Assembly (NCBI GenBank): GCA_934631985.1 | Contig: CAKTYE010000060.1 | Span: forward strand, 1-15,201 | DNA from: an uncultured Clostridia bacterium | GTDB taxonomy: Bacteria; Bacillota; Clostridia; Christensenellales; Aristaeellaceae | Length of the DNA: 15,201 nucleotides | Reading direction: 5' to 3' | Shown here: positions 6,522 to 14,339 of the stretch, one piece after another | How the letters are laid out: every line of letters begins with the position of its first letter | How positions within the stretch are numbered: position 1 is the first letter of the stretch | Made by a program: the position numbers and the translations under genes | The notes under the pieces: generated by a model | Seen by the model: only the letters and a program-made list of their open reading frames with translations | Database searches by the model: none | What the model was told of the DNA's origin: nothing

Positions 6522-6647
6522 ATGGATTTTTTTCACTTTCATATACAAATGATCCAACGAAGTACAGGCCGCTCTGCGGTGGCTGCGGCTGCCTATCGGA
6601 GTGGTGCGCGGATCGTAAATACTTGGGACGGTACTGTCCATGACTAA
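6522..6647 (+). pseudogene. MobA/MobL relaxase, N-terminal stub
   Basis: A 41-codon frame with GAGGAG (6511-6516) upstream. It encodes the characteristic start of MobA/MobL relaxases: a FHFHIQMIQR-type first strand, then STGRSAVAAAAYRSGARI, and WDGTVHD. Relaxases of this family are several hundred residues long; here the frame ends with TAA directly at a hairpin, so the catalytic core with its histidine cluster is gone. The stub shows that the original element was mobilizable by conjugation. Confidence 0.85.
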
Positions 6648-6698
6648 TAAAGCCTCCCGCTGTAGCTTCTCTATGGATGCTACAAACAGGAGGCTTTA
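6648..6698. terminator. Bidirectional hairpin terminator
   Basis: TAAAGCCTCC (6648-6657) pairs perfectly with GGAGGCTTTA (6689-6698), and TGTAGC (6661-6666) with GCTACA (6679-6684). A- and T-rich ends on both sides allow it to work in either direction. It lies 62 nt beyond the end of the leftward MFS gene and directly after the relaxase stub, so it probably ends the nucleoside operon. Confidence 0.75.
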
Positions 6699-6760
6699 TC
6701 TTTGGCTGCATATCTATGCTGTTAAGAACATGTAACTAAAGATATTGCAGATTTCTGACT

Positions 6761-7945
6761 TCACTCTTTCTTTCCGGCTCTCCAGCCGATAAGCATCATT
6801 ACACATGACAGCACAACCATGATCCAAAGAATTGGCACCCAGCTGCCCACTGCATCGAACAAATAGCCAAAACCTGTTGGACCAAATGCCGCAAGCAAAT
6901 AACCAATGCACTGACAAAAACCAGAAATTTTTGCAGTTTCACCAGCATTGCTTCCCTGCATAGCCACCAGCGTCAAGGCGACACTCAGTGTGCCGCCCGA
7001 GCCGATACCTGCAAGAATCGTGCCAAGCATTACCAATGCCACAGAGCCATTAGAAAGCAGTAAAATCAGAAATCCCAATCCTAACAGCAACGCCATGCTT
7101 GAGGCTAACACACCCTGCTTTTGCGTTTTTCCCAACACAATAGGCATTACAAAAGCCGGGATCAAGCTCGCACACTGCATCACAGTAATCAGGATCCCAG
7201 TCTGCGTCATACCCGGACACAGACTGCCAACAATCGAAGGCAGCCATGACAGGCAGGAAAAGAACAAGAAAGACTGAAGTCCCATGAAGAATGCAATGGC
7301 CATATAGCGTGGACGGATTTTTAATCTGCCATTTGTGCCTACAGGCTGTGGCAAACATGGCTGCATGTTTTTCCATGCAAGAACGCAGGTCAGCAAAGCA
7401 ATGACAAAGGTTACAAGCGATGAGCCAAGGCTGACACGCCAGCTGCCAGTCGCTCTAGCAATTGGCTGCACTATCCCCGCACTAATTGCAGAGGCCAGCG
7501 TCATAACAGTGGAGTACAATCCCATCATGAAACCAATGCGCTCTGAGAATTGGCAACGTACCCATGCAGGAATGATGACATTGAGTGTGCCTGTTGCTAA
7601 GCCGATAAGGATAGTGCCAATAAACAGCCCGGCAACACCACACAGTGAACGAACAGCAACTCCTATAGCATTGACTAATGTACAGGCAACCAGCAACACA
7701 CGAAGATCAGTTTTTGTTCCCCATTGTGCCGCAAATGGTGACGTAAGCGCGAAAGTAATTAGTGGGATGGTGGTTAGAAAACCCGCAATGGTGGAACTAA
7801 GCTGCAAGTCGGATTTCATGAGCGAAATTAGTGGTCCCACACTGCTCATTGCAGCACGCATAGAAAATGCCAGTGCCGCCAGCGCAAAGATAAGCGTCCA
7901 GGACAATGTCGTTTTCTTTTCTTTCACAGCAATATCCTTTCTCAT
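6761..7945 (-). CDS. MFS transporter, CynX/NimT-like
   Basis: A 394-aa membrane protein with about twelve hydrophobic segments. The first segment and the RAAMSSVGPLISLM and LSSTIAGFLTTIP stretches match the CynX/NimT branch of the major facilitator superfamily. It is the last gene of the nucleoside operon; its ATG overlaps the stop of the GntR gene (ATGA, 7942-7945), implying translational coupling. A GTG six codons further in (7927) has AAAGGA 8 nt upstream and could be the real start. Given its neighbours it may carry a nucleobase or another product of nucleoside cleavage, or import a related compound. That is inference; the family includes exporters and importers of small anions and drugs. 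Confidence 0.85.
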   Translation of the reverse strand: MRKDIAVKEKKTTLSWTLIFALAALAFSMRAAMSSVGPLISLMKSDLQLSSTIAGFLTTIPLITFALTSPFAAQWGTKTDLRVLLVACTLVNAIGVAVRSLCGVAGLFIGTILIGLATGTLNVIIPAWVRCQFSERIGFMMGLYSTVMTLASAISAGIVQPIARATGSWRVSLGSSLVTFVIALLTCVLAWKNMQPCLPQPVGTNGRLKIRPRYMAIAFFMGLQSFLFFSCLSWLPSIVGSLCPGMTQTGILITVMQCASLIPAFVMPIVLGKTQKQGVLASSMALLLGLGFLILLLSNGSVALVMLGTILAGIGSGGTLSVALTLVAMQGSNAGETAKISGFCQCIGYLLAAFGPTGFGYLFDAVGSWVPILWIMVVLSCVMMLIGWRAGKKE

Positions 7946-8667
7946 TTTTTTCGTAATAGCGTAAATTCATAGGCGCTCGGCTGGAAAAAAAGTTTCTGCG
8001 TCATTACAACATGCCCACCCCTATCGCGAATCAGCTCATCGAGCATCAGCAACTGATTTTGTGACGTTACATTCATTAGTTGTGTAACCGGCTCTCGCGG
8101 ACTGACAATGCGCAAAACGCTCTCCGAAGTAGCTCCAGCATCTGTCAACAAGTGATGGTAAAAGGCTGTTACTTGCTTCATATCCTCAAGGGAAATAGCG
8201 TTTTCCGCAAAAAGATCATAGGGAATGAACGCCAGACCACATCCAATCGGGCATTGCGTACCGTAGCAGACAATTTCTACCAATACCAACAGGCGCGAAT
8301 CATCCAACCCGAAAATTGTTTTATTTTTAGGGGAGACTTTTCGAATTTCCAGAAACGTCTCTGTTTTTTCAATCGGCTCAACAGCCAACGCTTCCAGCAA
8401 ATCAGTCAGATCGGACAGGTTTTCCTTCCGCGTAGGTTGATTGCGGTGGACAAAGTTGCCCTTGCCTTGCCGCATGTATATATAGCCGTCCTCATGCAAT
8501 AGCATCAGTGCTTGTCTAAGGGTATTGCGGCTGACGCCAAACTGGCGCGCAAGTTCATTTTCACCAGGTAACTGTTCACCAGGCTGATACTCACCCTTTT
8601 GAATTGCAGCACTAAGCTGATCGTAAACGGTCACATAACGCGGATAGGTTTTATTCTCCTGCCCCAT
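7942..8667 (-). CDS. GntR-family transcriptional regulator (HutC type, UTRA domain)
   Basis: A 241-aa regulator. The N-terminal winged helix-turn-helix (about residues 8-75) shows the GntR pattern: PGEQLPGENELARQFGVSR, then RNTLRQALMLLHEDGYI and RQGKGNFV. The C-terminal part (about 95-235) has the UTRA ligand-binding layout. The ATG at 8667 follows AGGTGGA. It lies 12 nt after the phosphorylase gene and overlaps the MFS gene. As the only regulator in the operon it is the best candidate for binding the palindrome at 14024-14040 next to the operon promoter, which would make it an autoregulating repressor relieved by a nucleoside, nucleobase or sugar phosphate. The ligand is not shown by the sequence. 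Confidence 0.92.
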   Translation of the reverse strand: MGQENKTYPRYVTVYDQLSAAIQKGEYQPGEQLPGENELARQFGVSRNTLRQALMLLHEDGYIYMRQGKGNFVHRNQPTRKENLSDLTDLLEALAVEPIEKTETFLEIRKVSPKNKTIFGLDDSRLLVLVEIVCYGTQCPIGCGLAFIPYDLFAENAISLEDMKQVTAFYHHLLTDAGATSESVLRIVSPREPVTQLMNVTSQNQLLMLDELIRDRGGHVVMTQKLFFQPSAYEFTLLRKK

Positions 8668-8679
8668 ATTTCCACCTAC

Positions 8680-9441
8680 TTATTTTTTCTCGTGGTCCGC
8701 TCGAATTAAGCGGCGCATTGCCTCAATGCCCACTTCAATGGCACGCGGTTCAAAGGAAATAGGGTACGTTTTGTTCTCATCGTCAGGCCTCATGCTTGTT
8801 GCGCAGACCAACACGCCGCCGGTACGCACGCCCATACTGGCACCTGCGATAAACAGCGGCGCACACTCCATCTCCGTTGTGATCGCTCCCATCATTTTAT
8901 ACGCATTCCACTTGCCTGTCAATTCATACCCAATGGGCTTAAGTGCTGCCTCGTTTTGCGTATAGAAACCGTCTCGCGTAATCACCGTGCCAACTTTAGA
9001 TGAATACTTCAGAGTATCAGCTGCTTGCCGCAAGGCATCGAACACCTCCATGTCCGGCACAGCAGGATACTCGATCGGCGCATAATGCAAAGATGTACCC
9101 TCCATACGAATAGCTGCCTGGGGAATGACGACATCGCCGCGCTCAACCTTTTCACTTACCGTTGCACAACTGCCAATGCGAATAAAGGTATGTACTCCCA
9201 AACGCATCAATTCTTCCAGGCAAATTGCCGTTGAAGGTCCTCCCATGCCGGTAGATGTCACCAGCACACGCTCACCTTCCAGGTATCCCTCATATGTTTC
9301 ATGTTCACGATTAACTTTCACAAAGCGTGGATTCTCTAAATATTCTGCAATACGCTTGACGCGCTGTGGACTGCCCGGCAAAAAAGCATATCCACCAACA
9401 TCTTCTTTAGTCAAATTCGTATGAAGCATTTCCATATTCAT
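8680..9441 (-). CDS. udp: Nucleoside phosphorylase, uridine phosphorylase type
   Basis: Cleaves a nucleoside with phosphate to give the free base and ribose-1-phosphate. The 253-aa protein shows the PNP/UDP family I pattern: LPGSPQRV (phosphate site, about 21-28), STGMGGPS (63-70), FIRIGSCA (86-93), then GDVVIPQAAIRMEGTSLHY and the EYPAVPD stretch that resembles E. coli Udp, and the nucleoside-binding TEMECAPLF (189-197). The start has GAAGGAGAG upstream. It lies between the permease genes and the regulator, linking uptake directly to cleavage. Preference for uridine over other nucleosides is by resemblance and is less certain than the family. Confidence 0.88.
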   Translation of the reverse strand: MNMEMLHTNLTKEDVGGYAFLPGSPQRVKRIAEYLENPRFVKVNREHETYEGYLEGERVLVTSTGMGGPSTAICLEELMRLGVHTFIRIGSCATVSEKVERGDVVIPQAAIRMEGTSLHYAPIEYPAVPDMEVFDALRQAADTLKYSSKVGTVITRDGFYTQNEAALKPIGYELTGKWNAYKMMGAITTEMECAPLFIAGASMGVRTGGVLVCATSMRPDDENKTYPISFEPRAIEVGIEAMRRLIRADHEKK

Positions 9442-9460
9442 ATTTTATTCTCTCCTTCTT

Positions 9461-10360
9461 TTATTGTTCAATCAATTTTCCAAGAGCTTCCGGTCCGCGC
9501 ACACGGCGCCCTGTAACCATTAGAATCAGCAATGTTGTCACATAAGGCACCATCTGAATAAAGTAAATTGGAATCGAAAGGTCAGACATACTGTAGCTCA
9601 GCGCCTGCGCAAAGGCAAAGACCATGCTTGCCAGTAAGCAGCCCAACGGAGTCCAGCCGCCAAATATACTTGCAGCCAATGCCATGAAGCCGCGTCCCGA
9701 AACCATGTCTGCTACAAACAGATTGTTGTAGCAAACGGACAAAAACGAACCGCCCAGAGCTGCCAGCATACCCGCAATTGTTAGTGCAACATAGCGGTAA
9801 CGGTTAACATCCACTCCCACAGTGCGTACGGCCAGTGGATGATCACCAATTGCCCGGTATCGAAGCCCAAACTTACTGCGGTAAAATACAAACCAAACAG
9901 CCGCAACAATGACCAGTGTTAGGTACAGAAAAGGTGACTGGTCAAAGAAAATCGGTCCGATAACTGGAATGCTTTTGAGCAGCGGAAGATTCACCTTACC
10001 AATGGTATCCACAAAGGTGCTCATGCCTTCTTGTCCCCAGATTGCTTTAAGCAATACCTTTGTAATACCGCTTGCAAACAGATTGAGACCCACGCCAATA
10101 ACGCTCTGGTGCGCTTTGAATTTGAGGCAGAACAAGCAATATAGGAAGCCTAGCAATCCACCAACCAGCATTGCAAAAAGCACTCCGATGATAGCGCTGC
10201 CCGTTACATAGCTGCCCAGCACTGCGGAAAACGCTCCCATAAGCATCATGCCTTCAACGCCCAGCATGATGATACCGCCACGCTCGGAAATTGTGCCGCA
10301 TAGCGCGCCCAACGTGATGGGAATTGTCAACGCCAGTGTCAAATTCATTAAATGAATCAT
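9461..10360 (-). CDS. nupQ: Nucleoside ABC transporter permease (NupQ-like)
   Basis: A 299-aa inner-membrane permease with about eight to nine hydrophobic segments. It belongs to the BPD_transp_2 group used by BMP-dependent nucleoside importers; TLGALCGTISERGGIIMLG-type start, VEGMMLMGA, and the YRAIGDHPLAVRTVGVDV coupling stretch are typical. It is the second permease of the pair. The ATG overlaps the stop of the preceding permease gene (ATGA), and the upstream AAAGGAGGTGA is a near-perfect Shine-Dalgarno sequence. Gene symbol follows the Bacillus subtilis nupNOPQ layout; orthology is not proven. Confidence 0.88.
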   Translation of the reverse strand: MIHLMNLTLALTIPITLGALCGTISERGGIIMLGVEGMMLMGAFSAVLGSYVTGSAIIGVLFAMLVGGLLGFLYCLFCLKFKAHQSVIGVGLNLFASGITKVLLKAIWGQEGMSTFVDTIGKVNLPLLKSIPVIGPIFFDQSPFLYLTLVIVAAVWFVFYRSKFGLRYRAIGDHPLAVRTVGVDVNRYRYVALTIAGMLAALGGSFLSVCYNNLFVADMVSGRGFMALAASIFGGWTPLGCLLASMVFAFAQALSYSMSDLSIPIYFIQMVPYVTTLLILMVTGRRVRGPEALGKLIEQ

Positions 10361-11406
10361 GCTTGCTCACCTCCTTTTTTGCGGCGATGAAAACGAATCA
10401 TTTCAGGTGCTGCAACTGCCATGATAATCAAACTCTGGATTACAACAACCACGCTTGAGGAAACTGATGTAACGCGCGCCATGCGCAGTGCGCCAGAATC
10501 CAAAATTGCAAACATCAGGGAGGTCAGCACTACGCCAAACGGATTGCTTCGCCCCAGAATTGCCACGGCAATTCCAGTAAAGCCATAGGACGGCGAGAAC
10601 CCCTCAATAAAGCGATGATAACTGCCAAGCACTTCGCAGGTACCTGCCAGCCCTGCCAAACCACCGCACAAGCCCATTGTCAGCAGCATTAATCTTCTGG
10701 CATTTATGCCGCTTGCACCTGCTGCTGAGGCATTATATCCTACCGCACGCAGCTTGAAGCCAAGGGTTGTCTTATTGAGAAATACCGTCATTAGTATGAC
10801 AATAGCCAGTGCAATGAGGATAGCAGTGGTAAGCTTCGTGCTTTTTATTAACGTCGTCAGGCTCAAATCTGTGCTTAGCTTCACCGTCTGCACGGAGGTT
10901 TCTCCACTGGAAAATGGGCCCGATGCCAGGTAAGAGGTGAATAGCTTGAAGACGTAATTGAGCATAATCGCCGCAATAACCTCGCTAATTTGGAATCGAG
11001 TACGCAGTACGCCAATCAGCCACCCGCCAAACATACCACCCAGAAAGCCAGCAATCAGCAAAAGCGGAATAGCAATCAAGCGCGGTATATTTTCCATGTA
11101 CAGGCCTAAAATTGCTACAGTCATTGCACCCAGATAAAGCTGTCCTTCTGCGCCAATGTTAAACATGCCGCAGCGAAGACTTAACGCTACGCTTAAGCCA
11201 GTAAAAATCAACGGCACTGCACGGCTGATTGTATTTGCTAAATAAGTTTTGTTGCCAAAGGCACCACGCAGAAGCTCTCCGAAAGCCGTGATTGGATTTT
11301 CACCAACGGCTAAAATGATCAATGCACCTGCAAGAATTGCCACGCAAATGGAAATCAGCGATTGACCAATCATTTTGGCTGCCTGCCGAATGGATTTTGC
11401 TTTCAC
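10357..11406 (-). CDS. nupP: Nucleoside ABC transporter permease (NupP-like)
   Basis: A 349-aa permease with about ten hydrophobic segments and the family features FNIGAEGQLYLGA, LRTRFQISEVIAAIMLNY and the LRAVGYNASAAGASGI coupling stretch. It pairs with the following permease to form the membrane pore. The start is GTG (complement of 11404-11406) and overlaps the TGA of the ATPase gene; AAAGGAGGG lies 9 nt upstream. The overlaps on both sides point to coupled, equimolar synthesis of the transporter parts. Confidence 0.88.
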   Translation of the reverse strand: MKAKSIRQAAKMIGQSLISICVAILAGALIILAVGENPITAFGELLRGAFGNKTYLANTISRAVPLIFTGLSVALSLRCGMFNIGAEGQLYLGAMTVAILGLYMENIPRLIAIPLLLIAGFLGGMFGGWLIGVLRTRFQISEVIAAIMLNYVFKLFTSYLASGPFSSGETSVQTVKLSTDLSLTTLIKSTKLTTAILIALAIVILMTVFLNKTTLGFKLRAVGYNASAAGASGINARRLMLLTMGLCGGLAGLAGTCEVLGSYHRFIEGFSPSYGFTGIAVAILGRSNPFGVVLTSLMFAILDSGALRMARVTSVSSSVVVVIQSLIIMAVAAPEMIRFHRRKKGGEQA

Positions 11407-12905
11407 GTGATCTTTCCCTCCTTTGCACCGATCATTGCCAGACCAATCTGTTTTTCATCAAATTCTTCACGTGCAAATTCTGCCGTTATGCAGCCATCAC
11501 AGAGGACGAGAATTCTGTCGCTGATAGCCAGTAATTCGCTTAATTCTGCCGAAATCAACAGAATACCTTTGCCCTCACTGCGTAAACGAAGCAACGTTTT
11601 ATGGACATAATCGATTGCGCCTATGTCTAATCCACGAATCGGCTGCGCTGCCAGTACCAGTTTTTCGTCTTTGCTGACTTCACGCGCCAGCACAACCTTT
11701 TGCTGATTGCCGCCAGAAAGCCCCTCGAATGATTGATCGATATTCACCAGTTTTATTTCATAATCTTTGGCAAGCTGTTTTGCATCTGCGCTCAGATTTT
11801 TATCATCTACAAATCCATGCTTTTTATATCGTTTCCGTTCCTGATGCCCCAGCAGAAAATTCTCTTTGATAGAGGCCTTTCCCATTGCACCAGAATACAT
11901 TCGGTCGGATGGAATATAAGCCAGGCCTTGCTTGCGCCGCTTCTGCACGCTCATCTGTGCTGCTGGTTGTCCACATAATGAGAGGCTGCCTTGTGTACAC
12001 TTGCGTATACCCGTAATCAGTTCTTCCAGCTCTAGCTGACCGTTACCGTCAATACCAGCAATGCCGACAATTTCTCGTTCCCGCACTTGCAAAGAAACAG
12101 TCTCTTTTGCCAACGGCATCAACCGCACTTGGTCAAGAGTCAGCACAGGCTTTCCCACCGTAACCGATTCTAACTGGGTAATTTCTTCGATCTGTCTGCC
12201 AACCATCATTTCAGAAAGCTGTTCAGGTGTGATCTTTGCCGTTTCTGCTGTGCCAACGCATTTGCCTTTGCGCAGCACTGTAACCCGTTCAGACACTGCA
12301 AAAATCTCGTTAAGCTTATGAGTAATAAAGATGACCGTACAACCGCTGTCTACCAGTCTGTGGAAAATTAAGAACAGCTCCTCAACCTCTTGTGGCGTTA
12401 GCACGGCCGTAGGTTCATCGAAAATAATGACATTTGCCTTACGATACAGCAGCTTAAGAATTTCTACGCGCTGCTTCATTCCAACAGAAAGATCAGCGAC
12501 TTTCTGATTCACATCCAATTGAAAATGATATGTATCAATCAGCTTTTGCACTTGCTCACGTGCCTTTTTTCGATTGAGCTTAAAACGGCATGGCTCGCTC
12601 CCTAAAATAATATTTTCAAGTACCGTAAGCTGTGGAATCAGCATAAAATGCTGATGAACCATACCAATCCCTAATCGTTCTGCATCCGCAGGGCTATTAA
12701 TGCTAACCGGCTTCTCATTCATGAGTATCCGGCCAGATTCCATGTGATACAAGCCGAAAAGTACATTCATTAAGGTGGTTTTTCCGCTTCCGTTCTCGCC
12801 CAGAAGACAATGAATGGAACCTTCCTGTACCTCAAGTGTCACATGGTCATTGGCCAGTACACCAGGGAAAGCCTTACAGATTTCCTTCATCTGCACGGCA
12901 TACAT
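11403..12905 (-). CDS. nupO: Nucleoside ABC transporter ATPase, two-domain (NupO-like)
   Basis: A 500-aa protein with two ABC domains in one chain, as in the simple-sugar and nucleoside importers. Domain one has Walker A GENGSGKTT (36-44), the signature DLSVGMKQRVEIL and Walker B VIIFDEPTAVL. Domain two has the degenerate Walker A region GIDGNGQLELEELITG and the signature LSGGNQQKVVLARE, the usual asymmetry of this group. It powers uptake through the two permeases encoded directly downstream. The ATG at 12905 follows AAGGAGGG. A hairpin separates it from the binding-protein gene. The second partial ATPase at the right edge of the window is of the same group. Confidence 0.93.
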   Translation of the reverse strand: MYAVQMKEICKAFPGVLANDHVTLEVQEGSIHCLLGENGSGKTTLMNVLFGLYHMESGRILMNEKPVSINSPADAERLGIGMVHQHFMLIPQLTVLENIILGSEPCRFKLNRKKAREQVQKLIDTYHFQLDVNQKVADLSVGMKQRVEILKLLYRKANVIIFDEPTAVLTPQEVEELFLIFHRLVDSGCTVIFITHKLNEIFAVSERVTVLRKGKCVGTAETAKITPEQLSEMMVGRQIEEITQLESVTVGKPVLTLDQVRLMPLAKETVSLQVREREIVGIAGIDGNGQLELEELITGIRKCTQGSLSLCGQPAAQMSVQKRRKQGLAYIPSDRMYSGAMGKASIKENFLLGHQERKRYKKHGFVDDKNLSADAKQLAKDYEIKLVNIDQSFEGLSGGNQQKVVLAREVSKDEKLVLAAQPIRGLDIGAIDYVHKTLLRLRSEGKGILLISAELSELLAISDRILVLCDGCITAEFAREEFDEKQIGLAMIGAKEGKIT

Positions 12906-12921
12906 TGGTTTCCCTCCTTAC

Positions 12922-12951
12922 AAAAGGAGCCGTGCTTGTGGCACGGCTCCT
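12922..12951 (-). terminator. Intercistronic hairpin between bmp and the ATPase gene
   Basis: AGGAGCCGTGC and GCACGGCTCCT form a perfect 11-bp stem (12925-12935 with 12941-12951) with a 5-nt loop. Read on the minus strand the stem runs into TTTT. It lies 8 nt after the bmp stop and 4 nt before the AAGGAGGG of the next gene. It probably ends a share of transcripts or protects the bmp message, so that more binding protein than transporter is made. Confidence 0.8.
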
Positions 12952-12959
12952 CATCGGAA

Positions 12960-13985
12960 TTACTTGTTGTACTCAGCCGCTTCCTCAAGTGTTGCCGGTA
13001 CGACGATCTCTCCGCTGACAATGCCCGCCTCAATCTTATCGAGTTCAGCGATGATGGTATCACTCAGCTTAATATTGCTGCCTTCGTTGGTGTAGCCAAC
13101 GCCCTCATCTGCCAGCGACAAAGTCACGGTACCACCCGCAAAAGTGCCTTCAATCACGCTCTTAATGGCCATGTAAGCAGCGTTATCCGCGCGCTTAAGC
13201 ATAGAAGCAATGATGTGATCCGGATTCATCGCATTTTGATTCGTATTGACGCCCACAGCGATGAATCCCAACTCCTCAGCTGCATTGAACATGCCGACGC
13301 CGGAGCCGCCTGCCGCATGGAATACCACGTCACAGCCGTTGTTGAACATTGTTGTAGCTTGCGCCTTGGCGGTTGTTGTGTCTGCAAAGCCACCAACATA
13401 GTTAGCCTCAACGGTATAGCTATTATCAATATAGCGTGCGCCGGCCAGGAAGCCAGCAGCAAAGCGATTGATGATCGCATTGTTCACGCCGCCCAGAAAG
13501 CCAAATTTTTTCTCCGCATTGAACATCGGACTTAGACCTTCCTTTTCTGCAAGCGCACACAGTGCGCCAATCAGGAAGCCGCCCTCATTCTCTTTGCACT
13601 CGTAGTTCGCCACGTTTGGCAAATCCACACTTGCATCGATATAGCAAAATTTTTGATCCGGATAGTTTGCTGCAACGGTACTCACAGCATCCTTCTGCTC
13701 ATTACCCACACAGATGATTAACGCATATTCGCCAGAAATGCACATTTCATCCATGACCGTTTCTTCGTCGGCAATGGTGCTTGGTTCAACGTATTCATAC
13801 GTAATGCCCAGTTCCTTTTCTGCCCGCTGGCAGCCTTCATGAATTACGTCATTGAAGGATGCACCCCCCAGGCCTGCCACTGTGTAGATGACGCCAATCT
13901 TCACACTTTCTGATGCAGAGGCTGTTGCAAAGGGCAGCATTGCCAGCGCCAGCAGGACAGACAGGACCTTCCATAGATGTTTCAT
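12960..13985 (-). CDS. nupN: BMP-family nucleoside-binding protein (no lipobox)
   Basis: Substrate-binding protein of the ABC importer, 341 aa. An N-terminal signal peptide (about residues 1-24, MKHLWKVLSVLLALAML then an Ala/Ser-rich end) is followed by the BMP fold: GVIYTVAGLGGASFND, a GGFLIGALCALA stretch, FLGGVNN, and the FHAAGGSGVGMFNAA binding-site region. BMP proteins of Gram-positive hosts are normally lipoproteins with a cysteine at the cleavage site; here no cysteine lies near the signal peptide end, and ATASAS looks like a signal peptidase I site. The protein may be freely secreted, held otherwise, or the start may be wrongly set, though AAGGAGGG directly upstream supports this ATG. 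It is the first gene of the operon, under a near-consensus promoter. Confidence 0.9.
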   Translation of the reverse strand: MKHLWKVLSVLLALAMLPFATASASESVKIGVIYTVAGLGGASFNDVIHEGCQRAEKELGITYEYVEPSTIADEETVMDEMCISGEYALIICVGNEQKDAVSTVAANYPDQKFCYIDASVDLPNVANYECKENEGGFLIGALCALAEKEGLSPMFNAEKKFGFLGGVNNAIINRFAAGFLAGARYIDNSYTVEANYVGGFADTTTAKAQATTMFNNGCDVVFHAAGGSGVGMFNAAEELGFIAVGVNTNQNAMNPDHIIASMLKRADNAAYMAIKSVIEGTFAGGTVTLSLADEGVGYTNEGSNIKLSDTIIAELDKIEAGIVSGEIVVPATLEEAAEYNK

Positions 13986-14006
13986 ACAGTACCCTCCTTG
14001 CTGTTT

Positions 14007-14040
14007 TTGTTCAACCTATTTTTAACTTGTTGAACAAGTT
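14007..14040. promoter_or_regulatory. Palindromic operator candidate for the nucleoside operon
   Basis: AACTTGTTGAACAAGTT (14024-14040) is a perfect palindrome with 8-nt arms around a central G. Part of it (TTGAACAA, 14030-14037) recurs inverted as TTGTTCAA at 14007-14014. The predicted transcription start on the minus strand falls near 14042, so the palindrome covers roughly +2 to +18, a position where a bound repressor blocks transcription. The GntR/UTRA protein of the same operon is the natural candidate; the link is inference. Confidence 0.7.
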
Positions 14041-14048
14041 CTGATGGC

Positions 14049-14077
14049 ATTATAACGCAAAGCACAGAACAATGCAA
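14049..14077 (-). promoter_or_regulatory. Sigma-70-type promoter of the nucleoside operon
   Basis: On the minus strand TTGCAT (14077-14072) and TATAAT (14054-14049) are 17 nt apart. The -10 is perfect and the -35 matches four of six positions. It lies about 64 nt upstream of the bmp start codon. Confidence 0.85.
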
Positions 14078-14339
14078 GCTATTTTATAAAAAAAACAGAT
14101 TTTTTTATGTAAACATTCCAGTTGTCATTATTCTAAGTCTGTAATGGCTCATTTTCTTTTAATAATAGGGATATACTGAGCTGCTTTCCTGTTTATACAG
14201 GTCTATACCGTAACAGTTAATGGAATCCGGAGTACTAATAATATTGATACTAAAACATTGCAGACCGAAACTCAAGCCGTCTATGACTGCGCAGGTCTTT
14301 CACAATATCCTTGACAAAATCACTTCTGCGGACGGACGA
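14078..14339. other. AT-rich gene-free stretch
   Basis: No credible gene. It holds long A and T runs near 14085-14107 directly upstream of the operon promoter, which could act as an UP-type element, and a small hairpin CCTGT-TTAT-ACAGG near 14188-14201. A short open stretch ending at about 14313 has no recognisable product. Confidence 0.4.

Larger units (their letters stand above)
5002..6700 (+). mobile_element. Decayed mobilizable element (TnpV / serine recombinase / Mob remnants)
   Basis: This block holds a tnpV fragment, a large serine recombinase without its ends, a small DUF3847-like gene, an oriT-like stretch and a relaxase stub. All are parts known from mobilizable transposons and integrative elements of Clostridia. 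Three of the four genes are truncated and lie end to end on the plus strand, so the element has collapsed by deletion and cannot move by itself. The borders are approximate: the left is set at the hairpin before tnpV, the right at the hairpin after the relaxase stub. Confidence 0.75.

Noticed and set aside
6332..6643. Plus-strand open frame of 103 codons in the mobile-element remnant
   Set aside because: It covers the inverted-repeat spacer and the relaxase stub in a different frame; the stub frame has clear MobA/MobL residues and this one has none.
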